Made by a program: the position numbers and the translations under genes | The notes under the pieces: generated by a model | Database searches by the model: none | What the model saw: only the letters and a program-made list of their open reading frames with translations | Told to the model about the DNA's origin: nothing | Part shown: piece after piece, positions 30,799 through 39,311 of the stretch | Layout of the letters: every line of letters begins with the position of its first letter | Position numbering within the stretch: the first letter of the stretch is position 1 | Source: Hymenobacter mellowenesis | GTDB taxonomy: Bacteria; Bacteroidota; Bacteroidia; Cytophagales; Hymenobacteraceae | NCBI RefSeq assembly: GCF_030581005.1 | Contig: NZ_JAUQSX010000005.1 | Coordinates: 124,001-188,000, forward strand | DNA length: 64,000 nt | Reading direction: 5' to 3'

Positions 30799-33393
30799 AT
30801 GCTTCGTTTTTTACTAGGGTGTTGGTTGGTATTATGCGCTGGAATGGCTCAGGCGCAGGAAAAGCCGGCTGCCGCCACCTCGGCCACCACGCCCGCGCCT
30901 AAGCGGCAGCTGCAGGCAGTGCGCATCAGCACCCCGCCCAAGCTCGACGGGCTGCTCGATGAAGCCGTGTGGCAGTCGGCGCCCATTGCCACGAAGTTTA
31001 CCGAGCTGGAGCCCACGCCGGGCCGCCTCGAAAAATACCCCACCGAAGTACGCGTGCTCTACGACGACAACGCCATTTACGTGGGCGCCATCATGCACGA
31101 CATGTCGCAGGATTCCATCCTGCGCGAGCTCAGCAACCGCGACAACATTGGCAATTCGGACTGGTTCGGGGTGTTTTTTGATACGTACAACGACCACCTC
31201 AACGGCTACGAGTTCATCGTGACTTCGGGCGGCGTGCAGGTCGATTTGCGGCAGTCGCCGGCCAACGGCGAGGACGACTCCTGGAACGCCGTGTGGGACT
31301 CGCGCACCGCCCTGCGCGGCAACAACTGGGTGGCCGAGCTGCGCATTCCTTACTCGGCCATTCGTTTCAGCAAGGCCCCGGAGCAGGTGTGGGGAATGAA
31401 TTTTGGGCGGCAGCGGCGGGCCAGCCGGCAGAAGTTTTTCTGGAACGAGGTGAAGCCCCAGGTTTCGGGCTTCGTGAACCAGTGGGGCGAGCTGACCGGC
31501 CTGCGCGACCTCAAGCCGCCGCTGCGCCTCTCGCTCACGCCCTACGTAAGCGCCTACGTCAACCACTACCCCTTCAACGAGCAGGGCAAGCAGAACATGA
31601 GCACCAGCTTCAACGGTGGGGCCGACGTGAAGTGGGGCATCAACGAAAGCTTCACGCTGGACGCCACGCTGGTGCCCGATTTCGGGCAGGTGCAGAGCGA
31701 CAACCAAGTGCTCAACCTCTCGCCCTTCGAGGTGCAATACAACGAAAACCGGGCGTTTTTCACCGAAGGCACCGAGCTGTTCAACAAGGGCAACCTGTTC
31801 TATTCTAGAAGGGTAGGGGCCACGCCCGTCGGATTTGGCGGCGTGAGCGGGCAGCTGCGCCCGAGGCGCCGGGATTCCGACGGCAGCTTGCACAAGGGTG
31901 AATTCATTGTGCAAAACCCCGGCGTGACGCGCCTGCTGAACGCCACCAAAGTATCGGGCCGCACCAGCAAGGGCCTGGGCATCGGCGTGTTCAACGCCAT
32001 CAGCAACGACGTGTACGCCACGGTGCAGGACAGCACCGACGGCGCCCGGCGCGATGTGCTGACCCAGCCGCTGAGCAACTACAACATCGTGGTGCTCGAC
32101 CAGAGCCTGAAAAACAACTCCTACGTCTCGCTCATCAACACCAACGTGACGCGCGCCGGCGCCACCTACGACGCCAACGTGACCAGCGCCCTCTTCCGCC
32201 TCGCCAACAAGAAGAATTCCTACGCCATGAACGGCGGTGTGGTGTATTCCAACCGCCGCGGCAAATTCTTCGGCACTTCTGATGAAGTTTCGGACCGCGA
32301 CGGCTACAAGTACTACCTGGGCTTCAATAAGATATCGGGTAATTTCACCTGGGGCGCTGACCACGGCATCGAGTCGCACAGCTACAACCCCAACGACCTG
32401 GGCCTGCTCTTCGGCAACAACAACATTTCGCAGTCGCTCTATGCCAACTATAATATCTACAAGCCATTCTGGAAGCTGAACAAGCTCCGGAGCTACGCCA
32501 GCATTAGCCATTCGCTGCTGCAAAGGCCCACGCTGTACCAGGACATGGGCTTTTACGCCGGCGGCAACACCACCTTCACCAAAAACTTCCTCACCCTCGG
32601 GGTCGACTTGTCGGCCATTCCCACCACCCGCGACTACTACGACCCGCGCCGCGCGCCGCTGGGCCGCTACTACGTGCGCAAGCCCGCCGTCACGGGCCTG
32701 AGCGGTTTCATCTCCTCCGACTACCGCAAGAAGTTCGCCTACGACATCAGCGGCGGCGTCCGGCTGTTTGCCGCCGATGGCGACCGCACCGGCCGCCGTT
32801 CCATAGCCTTCACCCTGAGCCCGCGCTACCGCGCCAGCAACCAGCTCAGCTTCGTGTACGCGCTGAGCATGGAGCGCAACCAGAACCAGATTGGCTACGC
32901 CGGCGGCCTCGATGGCAGCCTGCCCTACGATAATGGCTTCCTCACCAGCTTCGGCGGCCGCGAGGGCGACGTGCTGCTGGGCCGCCGCAACGTCACCACG
33001 TTCACGAACACGGCCACGGGCACCTTCACCTTCACCAACCGCATGTCGTTCAACATCCGGCTGCGCCACTACGTGAGCAACGTGCACTACCGCGACTTCT
33101 CACGCCTGCACCCCGACGGCGTGGAAACGCCCGAGCCCACCTACAGCCGCAACCGCGACAACACCTTCAACGCCTTCAACATCGACGCGGTGTATTCGTG
33201 GTGGTTTGCGCCCGGCTCGCAGGTCAGCATCGTCTGGAAAAACGCCAGTGCCTCCTTCTTCGAGGCCAACGCCGCCACCCCGCTCTACTTCGACAACCTG
33301 AACAACACCATCAACACGCCGCACAATAACAACGTGTCGGTGAAGGTGCTGTATTACCTCGATTACTTGGCCCTGCGGCCCCGGCGGGGGTAG
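30799..33393 (+). CDS. DUF5916 outer-membrane protein with CBM9-like N-terminal domain
   Basis: An 864-residue exported protein: signal peptide (LLGCWLVLCAGMAQAQ), a CBM9-like beta-sandwich (residues 40-230: PPKLDGLLDEAVWQSAPIATKF, LYDDNAIYVGAIMHD, NSDWFGVFFDTYNDHLNGYEF), then the DUF5916 region (LDATLVPDFGQVQSDN, NENRAFFTEGTELFNKGNLFYSRRVG) that builds a large C-terminal beta barrel. This architecture is known for a Bacteroidota family of unknown substrate; carbohydrate binding is suggested by the CBM9 similarity only. ATG 30799 precedes the signal peptide; upstream codons run through a repeat. Confidence 0.9.
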   Translation: MLRFLLGCWLVLCAGMAQAQEKPAAATSATTPAPKRQLQAVRISTPPKLDGLLDEAVWQSAPIATKFTELEPTPGRLEKYPTEVRVLYDDNAIYVGAIMHDMSQDSILRELSNRDNIGNSDWFGVFFDTYNDHLNGYEFIVTSGGVQVDLRQSPANGEDDSWNAVWDSRTALRGNNWVAELRIPYSAIRFSKAPEQVWGMNFGRQRRASRQKFFWNEVKPQVSGFVNQWGELTGLRDLKPPLRLSLTPYVSAYVNHYPFNEQGKQNMSTSFNGGADVKWGINESFTLDATLVPDFGQVQSDNQVLNLSPFEVQYNENRAFFTEGTELFNKGNLFYSRRVGATPVGFGGVSGQLRPRRRDSDGSLHKGEFIVQNPGVTRLLNATKVSGRTSKGLGIGVFNAISNDVYATVQDSTDGARRDVLTQPLSNYNIVVLDQSLKNNSYVSLINTNVTRAGATYDANVTSALFRLANKKNSYAMNGGVVYSNRRGKFFGTSDEVSDRDGYKYYLGFNKISGNFTWGADHGIESHSYNPNDLGLLFGNNNISQSLYANYNIYKPFWKLNKLRSYASISHSLLQRPTLYQDMGFYAGGNTTFTKNFLTLGVDLSAIPTTRDYYDPRRAPLGRYYVRKPAVTGLSGFISSDYRKKFAYDISGGVRLFAADGDRTGRRSIAFTLSPRYRASNQLSFVYALSMERNQNQIGYAGGLDGSLPYDNGFLTSFGGREGDVLLGRRNVTTFTNTATGTFTFTNRMSFNIRLRHYVSNVHYRDFSRLHPDGVETPEPTYSRNRDNTFNAFNIDAVYSWWFAPGSQVSIVWKNASASFFEANAATPLYFDNLNNTINTPHNNNVSVKVLYYLDYLALRPRRG

Positions 33394-33397
33394 GAAT

Positions 33398-33443
33398 GTA
33401 GCGTGGACTCTGCGAGTCCGCGCCTGAGCGAACGATTCAAACG
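33398..33443. repeat. Family B palindrome, left arm (split copy)
   Basis: GTAGCGTGGACTCTGCGAGT and CGCGCCTGAGCGAACG match the left half of the intact copy at 43836-43908. A following CGCGGACTTTCACAGA (33441-33456) looks like a decayed right arm. A clean right arm occurs 490 bp away at 33939-33965. Confidence 0.75.
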
Positions 33444-33487
33444 CGGACTTTCACAGAAAGCATTTAAAACCAGATGTGTTTAAATCA

Positions 33488-33868
33488 TCAATCCAACTTT
33501 CTGATTAACAGTTGGTCACCATAATCGGTGGTGTGCGCGATGGTTATCCCGTTTCCAAGGTGAAAAGTCAAATTCCTCTCTTCGTCTTCGGTTAAATCAA
33601 CTATCGTTTGTCCTTTGAAAATAAGCGCGGCGGGTAAATCCCAATTCTCATTTGTCAACTCAATCAGCGCACCGGCGGCCTTCCATTCAAAAATAGAATC
33701 ACTGTCAAAAGCCCATTGGCTTTTGTCGCCCAATTCCATGATTGTTGAAAAAAAATAGGCCGGGTGAATCCCCGGCCTATAGTCATAGGGCCCATCCTGC
33801 TTGGTGAAGAACAGATTCGTGAGGGTTTTGCCTTTCACCAATCTGCGATATTTTTCAGCATCGGCCAT
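33488..33868 (-). CDS. Small AT-rich gene of unknown function between family B repeat arms
   Basis: A 126-residue protein from ATG 33868 with no signal peptide. It contains YRRLVKGKTLTNLFF, HPAYFFSTIMELGDKSQWAFDS, FEWKAAGALIELTNENWDLPAAL and a C-terminal GDQLLIRKLD. The compact acidic beta-rich look suits an immunity protein or small cytoplasmic protein; I do not recognise the family. The reading frame stays open upstream (VSHLLAINNPNDEM and further) through the right arm of the family B repeat without an ATG or GTG. The gene is therefore probably 5'-truncated or uses a CTG at 33895. It is much AT-richer than its neighbours, suggesting transfer. Confidence 0.55.
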   Translation of the reverse strand: MADAEKYRRLVKGKTLTNLFFTKQDGPYDYRPGIHPAYFFSTIMELGDKSQWAFDSDSIFEWKAAGALIELTNENWDLPAALIFKGQTIVDLTEDEERNLTFHLGNGITIAHTTDYGDQLLIRKLD

Positions 33869-33938
33869 TTCATCGTTTGGGTTATTGATTGCCAGAAGGT
33901 GCGAAACGGTATCGCGCGCCTGCTTTACGGACCGACCA

Positions 33939-33965
33939 GGCGCGGACTCGCAGAGTCCACGCTAT
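33939..33965. repeat. Family B palindrome, right arm (split copy)
   Basis: CGCGGACTCGCAGAGTCCAC followed by GCTA is the right arm of family B, ending three bases before the subtilase stop codon. Confidence 0.8.
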
Positions 33966-33967
33966 AA

Positions 33968-35602
33968 TTACTTTTTGGCCATCATCTGGTCGGCCAGCTT
34001 CACGGCTTCATAGAGGTTGGCGATGCCGCCCGACTTGGAGAGCGTGGCGAAATCGACCATTTCCTTGCTGCCGGGCCGCAGCACCTGCGTGTGGTAGGGC
34101 GTGGCCGATTGCTCGATAATCTGCTTGAGCTGTAGGGCCGTGAGCTGCGGGAAGTACGACTTGAGCACCGCCGCGATGCCGGCCACCACCGGCGCCGCCA
34201 TGCTCGTGCCGCTGTAGGTGGCGTAGGTGTTGCCGGGCGTGGAGGAGTAGATGTCGACGCCGGGCGCGAAGACGTCCACCGTCTGCTTGCCGTAGTTGGA
34301 GAAGGTGGCGGTGAGGGCCGAGGTGTTGAGGCGGCTGCTGGCGCCCACCGTGATTTCGTTCGGAATAAACTTGCCGTTGAGGTAGCGGGCCGAAGGGAAG
34401 TTCTGGTCTTTGTCGGTGTTGAGGCTGCTGTTGCCGGCGGCGTGCACCAGCAGCACGCCCTTCTGGGCGGCATACTGCATGGCGTCGTCCACCACGGCTT
34501 TTTCCGGCGAAAAGTCCTTGCCGAAGCTCATGCTGATAATCTGGGCGCCGTTGTCGACGGCGTAGCGGATGGAATTGGCCACGTCCTTGTCGCGCTCGTC
34601 GCCGCTGGGTGTGGAGCGTACGCTCATGATGCGCACCATGTCGCCGGCCACGCCGTCGGCCCCCAGCCCGTTGCCGCGCAGGCCCGCAATGATGCCCGCA
34701 CAGTGCGTGCCGTGGCTGGCATCGGGCCCCTGCGAGTCGGGGTTGCCGTAGCCGGTTTCGGCAAGGTTGTTCAGGTTGTCGCCTACCAATGGGCGCGGGT
34801 TGTAAGCCGGGTTGAGGCTTTTCTCCACCCGGTTGCGCGAGCGGGTCACGGCCTGGTCCAACGATTTCAGGGCGTCGTCGGTGCTGGCGAAATGGTTGCG
34901 GCGCAAAAAGGCGTACAGCGAACCTGCGCTGGGCACATCGGCCCGCGACGCCGCAGCTTGCCGCAGCAGGGCCGTATCGAGCACGGCTACGTTCAGGGCT
35001 TGCTTCATCTTGCCGAAGGAGAACGTGTTGTTGGAATACGCCTCTTTCAGGTACGCCAGCTGCTTGTTTTCCTCGTCCAGGTCTTTCTCAAACGACTTCT
35101 TGGCCCGCTGGTACTGGTCAAATTTCACCTGGTCGTCGACCGAGAGTTTTTTGCGTTTGGCTCCCTCAAACTGCGCCCGGTATTGGGCCACGATGCGCGT
35201 CTGCTCCAGGGTTTCGACGGCGATGTTCTGCCCGTCTTTGCCGCCCAGAAAATTCCAGCCGCGCACGTCGTCCACGTAGCCGTTCTTATCGTCGTCGACG
35301 CCATTGCCGGCCATTTCCTTCGCGTTGCGCCACAAAATCGGCTTCAAGTCAACGTGGGCCGTGTCGATGCCGGAGTCGATAACGGCCACCAGCACCGGCG
35401 TGGGCACGCGGCTGCCCAGCAGCTCGCGGTAGGCCTTGTCGGCGCTGATGCCGGGCACGCCGTCGGCCTGCAGGTCGAGGTGCTGCCAGCGGCGCACCTG
35501 CTCGGGCGTGGGGGCCGTTTGGGCGCGGCTGCTAAACGAAGCGAAGGTGAGCAAGCCCAGCAGTGCCAGGCGCGAATACGGCAAACGAGCGACAAACGAC
35601 AT
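33968..35602 (-). CDS. S8 family subtilisin-like serine protease with large insertion
   Basis: A 544-residue secreted protease with a signal peptide (LALLGLLTFASFSSRAQ). The catalytic triad is D76 (AVIDSGID), H297 (DASHGTHCAG) and S467 (SGTSMAAP), with oxyanion N391 (AAGNSS). Usually the Asp-to-His distance is about 30-60 residues; here it is about 220. The insert contains a lysine/glutamate-rich coiled helix (KFDQYQRAKKSFEKDLDEEN) and a Leu/Arg region. The calcium-like DDDKNGYVDD motif follows D76. There is no separate prodomain and no T9SS tail. It is monocistronic; the stop codon lies just after a repeat arm. Confidence 0.93.
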   Translation of the reverse strand: MSFVARLPYSRLALLGLLTFASFSSRAQTAPTPEQVRRWQHLDLQADGVPGISADKAYRELLGSRVPTPVLVAVIDSGIDTAHVDLKPILWRNAKEMAGNGVDDDKNGYVDDVRGWNFLGGKDGQNIAVETLEQTRIVAQYRAQFEGAKRKKLSVDDQVKFDQYQRAKKSFEKDLDEENKQLAYLKEAYSNNTFSFGKMKQALNVAVLDTALLRQAAASRADVPSAGSLYAFLRRNHFASTDDALKSLDQAVTRSRNRVEKSLNPAYNPRPLVGDNLNNLAETGYGNPDSQGPDASHGTHCAGIIAGLRGNGLGADGVAGDMVRIMSVRSTPSGDERDKDVANSIRYAVDNGAQIISMSFGKDFSPEKAVVDDAMQYAAQKGVLLVHAAGNSSLNTDKDQNFPSARYLNGKFIPNEITVGASSRLNTSALTATFSNYGKQTVDVFAPGVDIYSSTPGNTYATYSGTSMAAPVVAGIAAVLKSYFPQLTALQLKQIIEQSATPYHTQVLRPGSKEMVDFATLSKSGGIANLYEAVKLADQMMAKK

Positions 35603-35729
35603 AAACAGTGGAAAAACGGAAGGAACGAAGGAAAAACCCAGCCCGGTAGGGACGGGGCAACGAAGCTATTTAAAAACAAGCAAAAGCGCCACGGGCTGCA
35701 CTCGGGCCGCTCAAACCCCGGGCGGCACC

Positions 35730-36635
35730 CTAGTCTTTCACCGTGGCATAAAGGGCCAGCGCGGGCCGCAAACCCAGCATGGGCACGTTACTGCTGAAGG
35801 TTGGCTTTATCCAGGCGGCCTGGCTGGTGCGCCGCATGTAGAGTTGCATCCCGCCCGCCTTCATGGCGCCCCCGAAGCTGATGCGCTTGGTGAAATCGGC
35901 CTCGGGGGCGCCGTCGGGGGCTTTCACCCATTCCAGCGCCAGCAGAAAATCCTGGTCGAGCACCACGCGGTCGGAGCCCAGGTCCACGCTCAGCACCCCG
36001 GCCTGGGGCTGGGCCGTCACGAAGACATCGTGGGCCAGCAGCTTTTCGGGGGTGGGCACGCCCTTGGCGTCGAGCCGGTACAGGTTGAGGCGGAACGTGA
36101 GCGGGCCGGCCTCGTTCTTCACCACTGCCACGTGCAGGCTTTGCACCAGCGCCGGGCGCCGGTCGAGGTGCACGATGGTACCGATTTCGGTGCCCAGCTC
36201 GTTGGAAATCATGTGAAAATTGAGATGGGAGCTGGGCTTGTCGAGCCCCACCGTGTGGGTGCGGCGGTAGGCGCCGGCGGCCGTCACGCTCACCTCATTG
36301 AGAGCCACCTCCTCCGGCACGAACTGGATGCTCGGGGCGGCCAGCAGGGATGCAAACGGCAGAAGCTGCGTCCGGAAGCCGACGCTGGAAATCCGCACCG
36401 TGTCGGTGGCGTAGGCGGCATTGTAGGTCAGGTGGTAGCGGCCCTGCTCGTCGCTCACGGTGCCCAGGCCCCGGCGGGGCAGGCCGATATTCACAAACGG
36501 CACGCCCTGCTGCGTGGCCCCGCTGACGACGGTGCCGCTGAAAGTTTGGGCCAGAACGCGGCCGGGCAGCAGGCCAAGCGCGGCCGATACAAGGGCCGGA
36601 AACAAGGAACGAAAAACCAAACCAGGGGGAATCAA
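35730..36635 (-). CDS. Exported protein with CarboxypepD_reg-like domain
   Basis: A 301-residue exported protein. The signal peptide (ALVSAALGLLPGRVLAQ) is followed by a carboxypeptidase-D-like regulatory beta-sandwich (residues 31-115: TFSGTVVSGATQQGVPFVNIGLPRRGLGTVSDEQGRYHL, the G.V.....PL..V.i...g..T.t...G.f pattern). The second half (residues 130-301) is beta-rich with no catalytic motif. In TonB-dependent receptors this domain precedes a plug and barrel, but here the protein ends after one extra domain, so it is a stand-alone member. It lies upstream of the subtilase in the same direction with a 127-bp gap. Confidence 0.8.
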   Translation of the reverse strand: MIPPGLVFRSLFPALVSAALGLLPGRVLAQTFSGTVVSGATQQGVPFVNIGLPRRGLGTVSDEQGRYHLTYNAAYATDTVRISSVGFRTQLLPFASLLAAPSIQFVPEEVALNEVSVTAAGAYRRTHTVGLDKPSSHLNFHMISNELGTEIGTIVHLDRRPALVQSLHVAVVKNEAGPLTFRLNLYRLDAKGVPTPEKLLAHDVFVTAQPQAGVLSVDLGSDRVVLDQDFLLALEWVKAPDGAPEADFTKRISFGGAMKAGGMQLYMRRTSQAAWIKPTFSSNVPMLGLRPALALYATVKD

Positions 36636-36834
36636 GAAAGTGAGTTGATTAGAAACGAAGGTAGCAAAACGGACTAGCCAGTCACGGTCGGTGGGGTAAG
36701 AATTGTTGCTTCACCGGCCAAAACAATACCATTCACCGGCCAAAAAGCGCCGCTCGCCGCCCGGGGCCAACGATAGGAGGATGCAGAAAGTAAGACCATA
36801 GATTATTCATCTTCAACTATTTATTTCTTCACCC

Positions 36835-37521
36835 ATGTTCAGCTTCTCCTATTCCCACCAGCGGCATGCCCGCCTCCTGGCCGCGGCGGTGGCCCTGAGC
36901 ACCGCCGGCCTCAGCCTCAGCAGCTGCGGCATTAGCAAGCAGGTGCAGCAAGCCAAAGCCTTTAAGGGCGTCGATGTGCGCCTCGTCAACATCGAGCAGG
37001 CCACCGTGGCCGGCATCGACGTGACGCGCGTGCGCCAGGCCAGCGACCTCACCACCATCCAGAAAGCCGCCCTGCTGGCCGGCTACGCCTCCCGCAACCT
37101 GCCGTTGCGCATGCGCGTCAACCTCGAATTCCGCAACCCCAACGACGAAACCGCCGCCCTCAACGAGTTCGACTACATCGCCCTCATCGATGGCAAGGAA
37201 GTGGCCAAAGGCCGCAGCACCCAGCGCATCGAAGTGCCCGCCAACGGCGGCGTCACCACGGCCCCCATCGACGTGAATAGCAACCTGCGCGACGCCATCG
37301 GCGACCAGACCGAAAACAGTCTGGCCGACTTCGTGCTCGGCCTCGCCGACGGCGACCGCCAGCCCGTGCGCCTCACCCTGCGCCTCAAGCCTACGTTCAT
37401 CACCAACAGCGGCCGGCGCATCTCGCCCGGCGGCTACACCACGGTCGATAAAGAATTTCGCGCCACCGACCTGCTCGACGCTGCCGCCCGCCGCGACACC
37501 GTGCGCAGCCGCCGTCCCTAG
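36835..37521 (+). CDS. LEA type 2-like lipoprotein
   Basis: A 228-residue lipoprotein: the N-terminal hydrophobic stretch ends in LSLSSC, making Cys31 the lipidated residue. The body (residues 45-190) resembles the LEA_2/WHy immunoglobulin-like fold: GVDVRLVNIEQATVAGIDVTRV, RVNLEFRNPNDETAALNEFDYIALIDGKEVAKG, IEVPANGGVTTAPIDVNSNL. Such domains may help in desiccation or membrane stress; function here is unknown. It is monocistronic, followed by a weak hairpin and a family A repeat. Confidence 0.75.
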   Translation: MFSFSYSHQRHARLLAAAVALSTAGLSLSSCGISKQVQQAKAFKGVDVRLVNIEQATVAGIDVTRVRQASDLTTIQKAALLAGYASRNLPLRMRVNLEFRNPNDETAALNEFDYIALIDGKEVAKGRSTQRIEVPANGGVTTAPIDVNSNLRDAIGDQTENSLADFVLGLADGDRQPVRLTLRLKPTFITNSGRRISPGGYTTVDKEFRATDLLDAAARRDTVRSRRP

Positions 37522-37545
37522 CCTGGCCCCAGGAGCAACAGAAAG

Positions 37546-37578
37546 AGCCGGCTCACGCAAATGGGGCGGCTTTTTCGT
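37546..37578 (+). terminator. Weak intrinsic terminator after the LEA-like gene
   Basis: The stem AGCCG/CGGCT with a 16-nt loop is followed by TTTTTCG. The stem is short and the loop is large. Confidence 0.45.
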
Positions 37579-37592
37579 TGTAGGCACTAGCC

Positions 37593-37690
37593 GTCATGCA
37601 GCGCGCAGCGAAGCATCTCGCGTGCCACCACTAATTCTTACGATTGGGTTGCTACCACAAGCGAGATGCTTCGCTGCGCTCTGCATGACG
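37593..37690. repeat. Family A intergenic palindrome, copy 7
   Basis: Arms GTCATGCAGCGCGCAGCG and AAGCATCTCGC with the reverse complement, in the gap between convergent genes. Confidence 0.9.
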
Positions 37691-37721
37691 TGCTTTAGTC
37701 GCCAGCAACTAACCGCAAACG

Positions 37722-37757
37722 AAAAAAGGCAGCCCCACCAATATGGAGCTGCCTTTT
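37722..37757 (-). terminator. Intrinsic terminator of the membrane protein gene
   Basis: The stem AAAAGGCAGC/GCTGCCTTTT (37725-37734 with 37748-37757) is followed on the minus strand by six or more T. It lies just after the stop codon at 37782. Confidence 0.8.
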
Positions 37758-37781
37758 ACTGAGGAATACGAGTGGGCGAAC

Positions 37782-38780
37782 CTATTCCGCCACCACGGCG
37801 TGGGGCGTGGCGCGTCGGCCGCCGTAGGCAGCGGCAGCGGCGCCGAGGCCGAGGCCCAGGGCGGCCAGCAGCGCGGCTTTCGAGAGGCCCTCGGCAGCTT
37901 TGTCGCCGGCTTCGCGGGCGGCAGCTTCGGCTTTCACTTTGCCTTCCTCAAACTTGGCGCGGGCCTGTTTGGCGGTGGCAATCCAGTTATCGACAATTTG
38001 CTCCGACTCAGCGCGGGTCTTGCCGGTGCGCTGCATCACCACGTTCACGGCGGCGTCGCGGTCGGCGGCGTTGCCGATGTTTTCGGCCTTGCTGGTGAGG
38101 CGGTCAATCAGCTCGTCGAAGTTGTCGTCGGCGGCCTGGGGGTCGGCAGCGGTCTGGCGTGCTTCGGCTTTGGCGTCGCGGCCGGCGGCTTTGGCGTCGC
38201 GCTCCAGTTTGTCGGGGTTTAGCTCGGCTTTGCCGGTCTGGCGCAGCAGCTTGCGGGCTTCGCGCTTGAGGTCGTTGGTGTCGATGCCGCGCTCTTTAAG
38301 CTCGCCTTTGATGGCTTCGCCGGCTTCCGGGGCCACGGCGGCCACGCCCTTGCCGATGCCCGAGAGGGCCCGGCCGGCCACGCCCGTCACGCCGCCAATG
38401 ATGCGGCCCACGGCCGTGGTGAGCAGGTAAAACGTGAGCAGCGTCACCACGGCCCACGTGAGCAGGCCGTGCAGCAGGCCGTCGGTGCGGCGCGGCATGC
38501 CGGCCAGGCGGCTGGCCACCGTGGCCCCGATGTAGATGGACGCCAGCGAGCTAACCAGCCACCAGATGCCGGCCCCGATGCCGATGCCCGACATGGGGTT
38601 TTGCTCCTCCAGCGGGTCGATGGTGCCCAGGCCGATGCCGAGGCCCAGCAAACTCAGCGACAGCTGAATGACCAGGGCCAGCACGGCGCCGGCCAGCACC
38701 GCGCCCCAGGAAATGCGCTTGATGAAAGGAGCCGGCGCGGCGGGGTAGCCGTGGTCGGTCGTGTTGGAAACAGGTGTCAT
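37782..38780 (-). CDS. Membrane protein with LEA-like amphipathic middle region
   Basis: A 332-residue protein. Three N-terminal hydrophobic segments (about residues 22-50, 63-90, 103-130) are rich in Gly and small residues (GLGIGLG, GIGIGAG). A long hydrophilic helical region (residues 150-300; LKREARKLLRQTGKAELNPDKLERDAKAAGRDAKAEA) resembles LEA/YtxH-like stress proteins. A last Ala/Gly-rich hydrophobic stretch (AALLAALGLGLGAAAAAYGG) lies before the C terminus. Function unknown; stress-related membrane protein is the best reading. Confidence 0.7.
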   Translation of the reverse strand: MTPVSNTTDHGYPAAPAPFIKRISWGAVLAGAVLALVIQLSLSLLGLGIGLGTIDPLEEQNPMSGIGIGAGIWWLVSSLASIYIGATVASRLAGMPRRTDGLLHGLLTWAVVTLLTFYLLTTAVGRIIGGVTGVAGRALSGIGKGVAAVAPEAGEAIKGELKERGIDTNDLKREARKLLRQTGKAELNPDKLERDAKAAGRDAKAEARQTAADPQAADDNFDELIDRLTSKAENIGNAADRDAAVNVVMQRTGKTRAESEQIVDNWIATAKQARAKFEEGKVKAEAAAREAGDKAAEGLSKAALLAALGLGLGAAAAAYGGRRATPHAVVAE

Positions 38781-39311
38781 GGATAGGGTGAAAAGTGAAA
38801 GAATTACTGGACTGCGTGGTAGTGCGCCTTGAGGATGAGGCGGCCCCAGAAGTACGCCCCTAAGTGGAGGCCGGCGGTTGAGTAGGCGGGTTTACCAAGT
38901 GAGCGGCGGCATAAAGCGGGCGAATGGCGCTTCTCACCAAGCGGAACTTTTGGCCCGGCACAAGCAGAACCCGATGGATTTGGCCCCATACCAAGCCAGA
39001 ATCTGCTCCCGATGCCAGCGCAACCAACCCACTTGCCGCACGCAGCGGGCGTAGGCAGTGGCTGGTAGCACCGGCGAATGTTCATAACCGGACAAGTGGC
39101 CGGTCGTGAACATGTTTTCCAAACCCAAAAACCAGCTATATGTATGGCAATAATCTGTATAATAATAACTTATAAAATTGGCACGGGAATAGAATTGTAC
39201 CTCCTGACCCTGGGCCGCCGCCGCTCAAAACTGGACACGAGTGGCAAGCTGGCGCCGGCCTTGCCAGGGACAACGCTTCATCATTTCCCAAAACCTTTTT
39301 TCTGCAAACCC
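38781..39311. other. 530-bp intergenic stretch with an inverted repeat
   Basis: No convincing gene is seen; short ORFs on both strands lack domains, and the code-like look on the minus strand is not supported by a start signal. The stretch includes an imperfect palindrome at 39078-39113 and an AT-rich segment at 39135-39180 directly before the small exported protein. Confidence 0.5.
39078..39113. promoter_or_regulatory. Candidate operator: imperfect inverted repeat
   Basis: ATGTTCATAACCGG and CCGGTCGTGAACAT pair at 12 of 14 positions with an 8-nt spacer, 200 bp upstream of the ATG at 39312. There is no adjacent regulator gene and no T run, so a protein-binding site is likelier than a terminator. 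Confidence 0.4.

Noticed and set aside
30832..33087. A 751-codon open frame on the minus strand
   Set aside because: It is the shadow of the DUF5916 gene, with Val/Ala/His-rich composition and no recognised motif.
38804..39109. Overlapping short ORFs in the 38.8-39.1 kb gap
   Set aside because: Frames of 60-93 codons on both strands have no domain, no promoter box and no conserved look; they more likely reflect GC-rich intergenic DNA.
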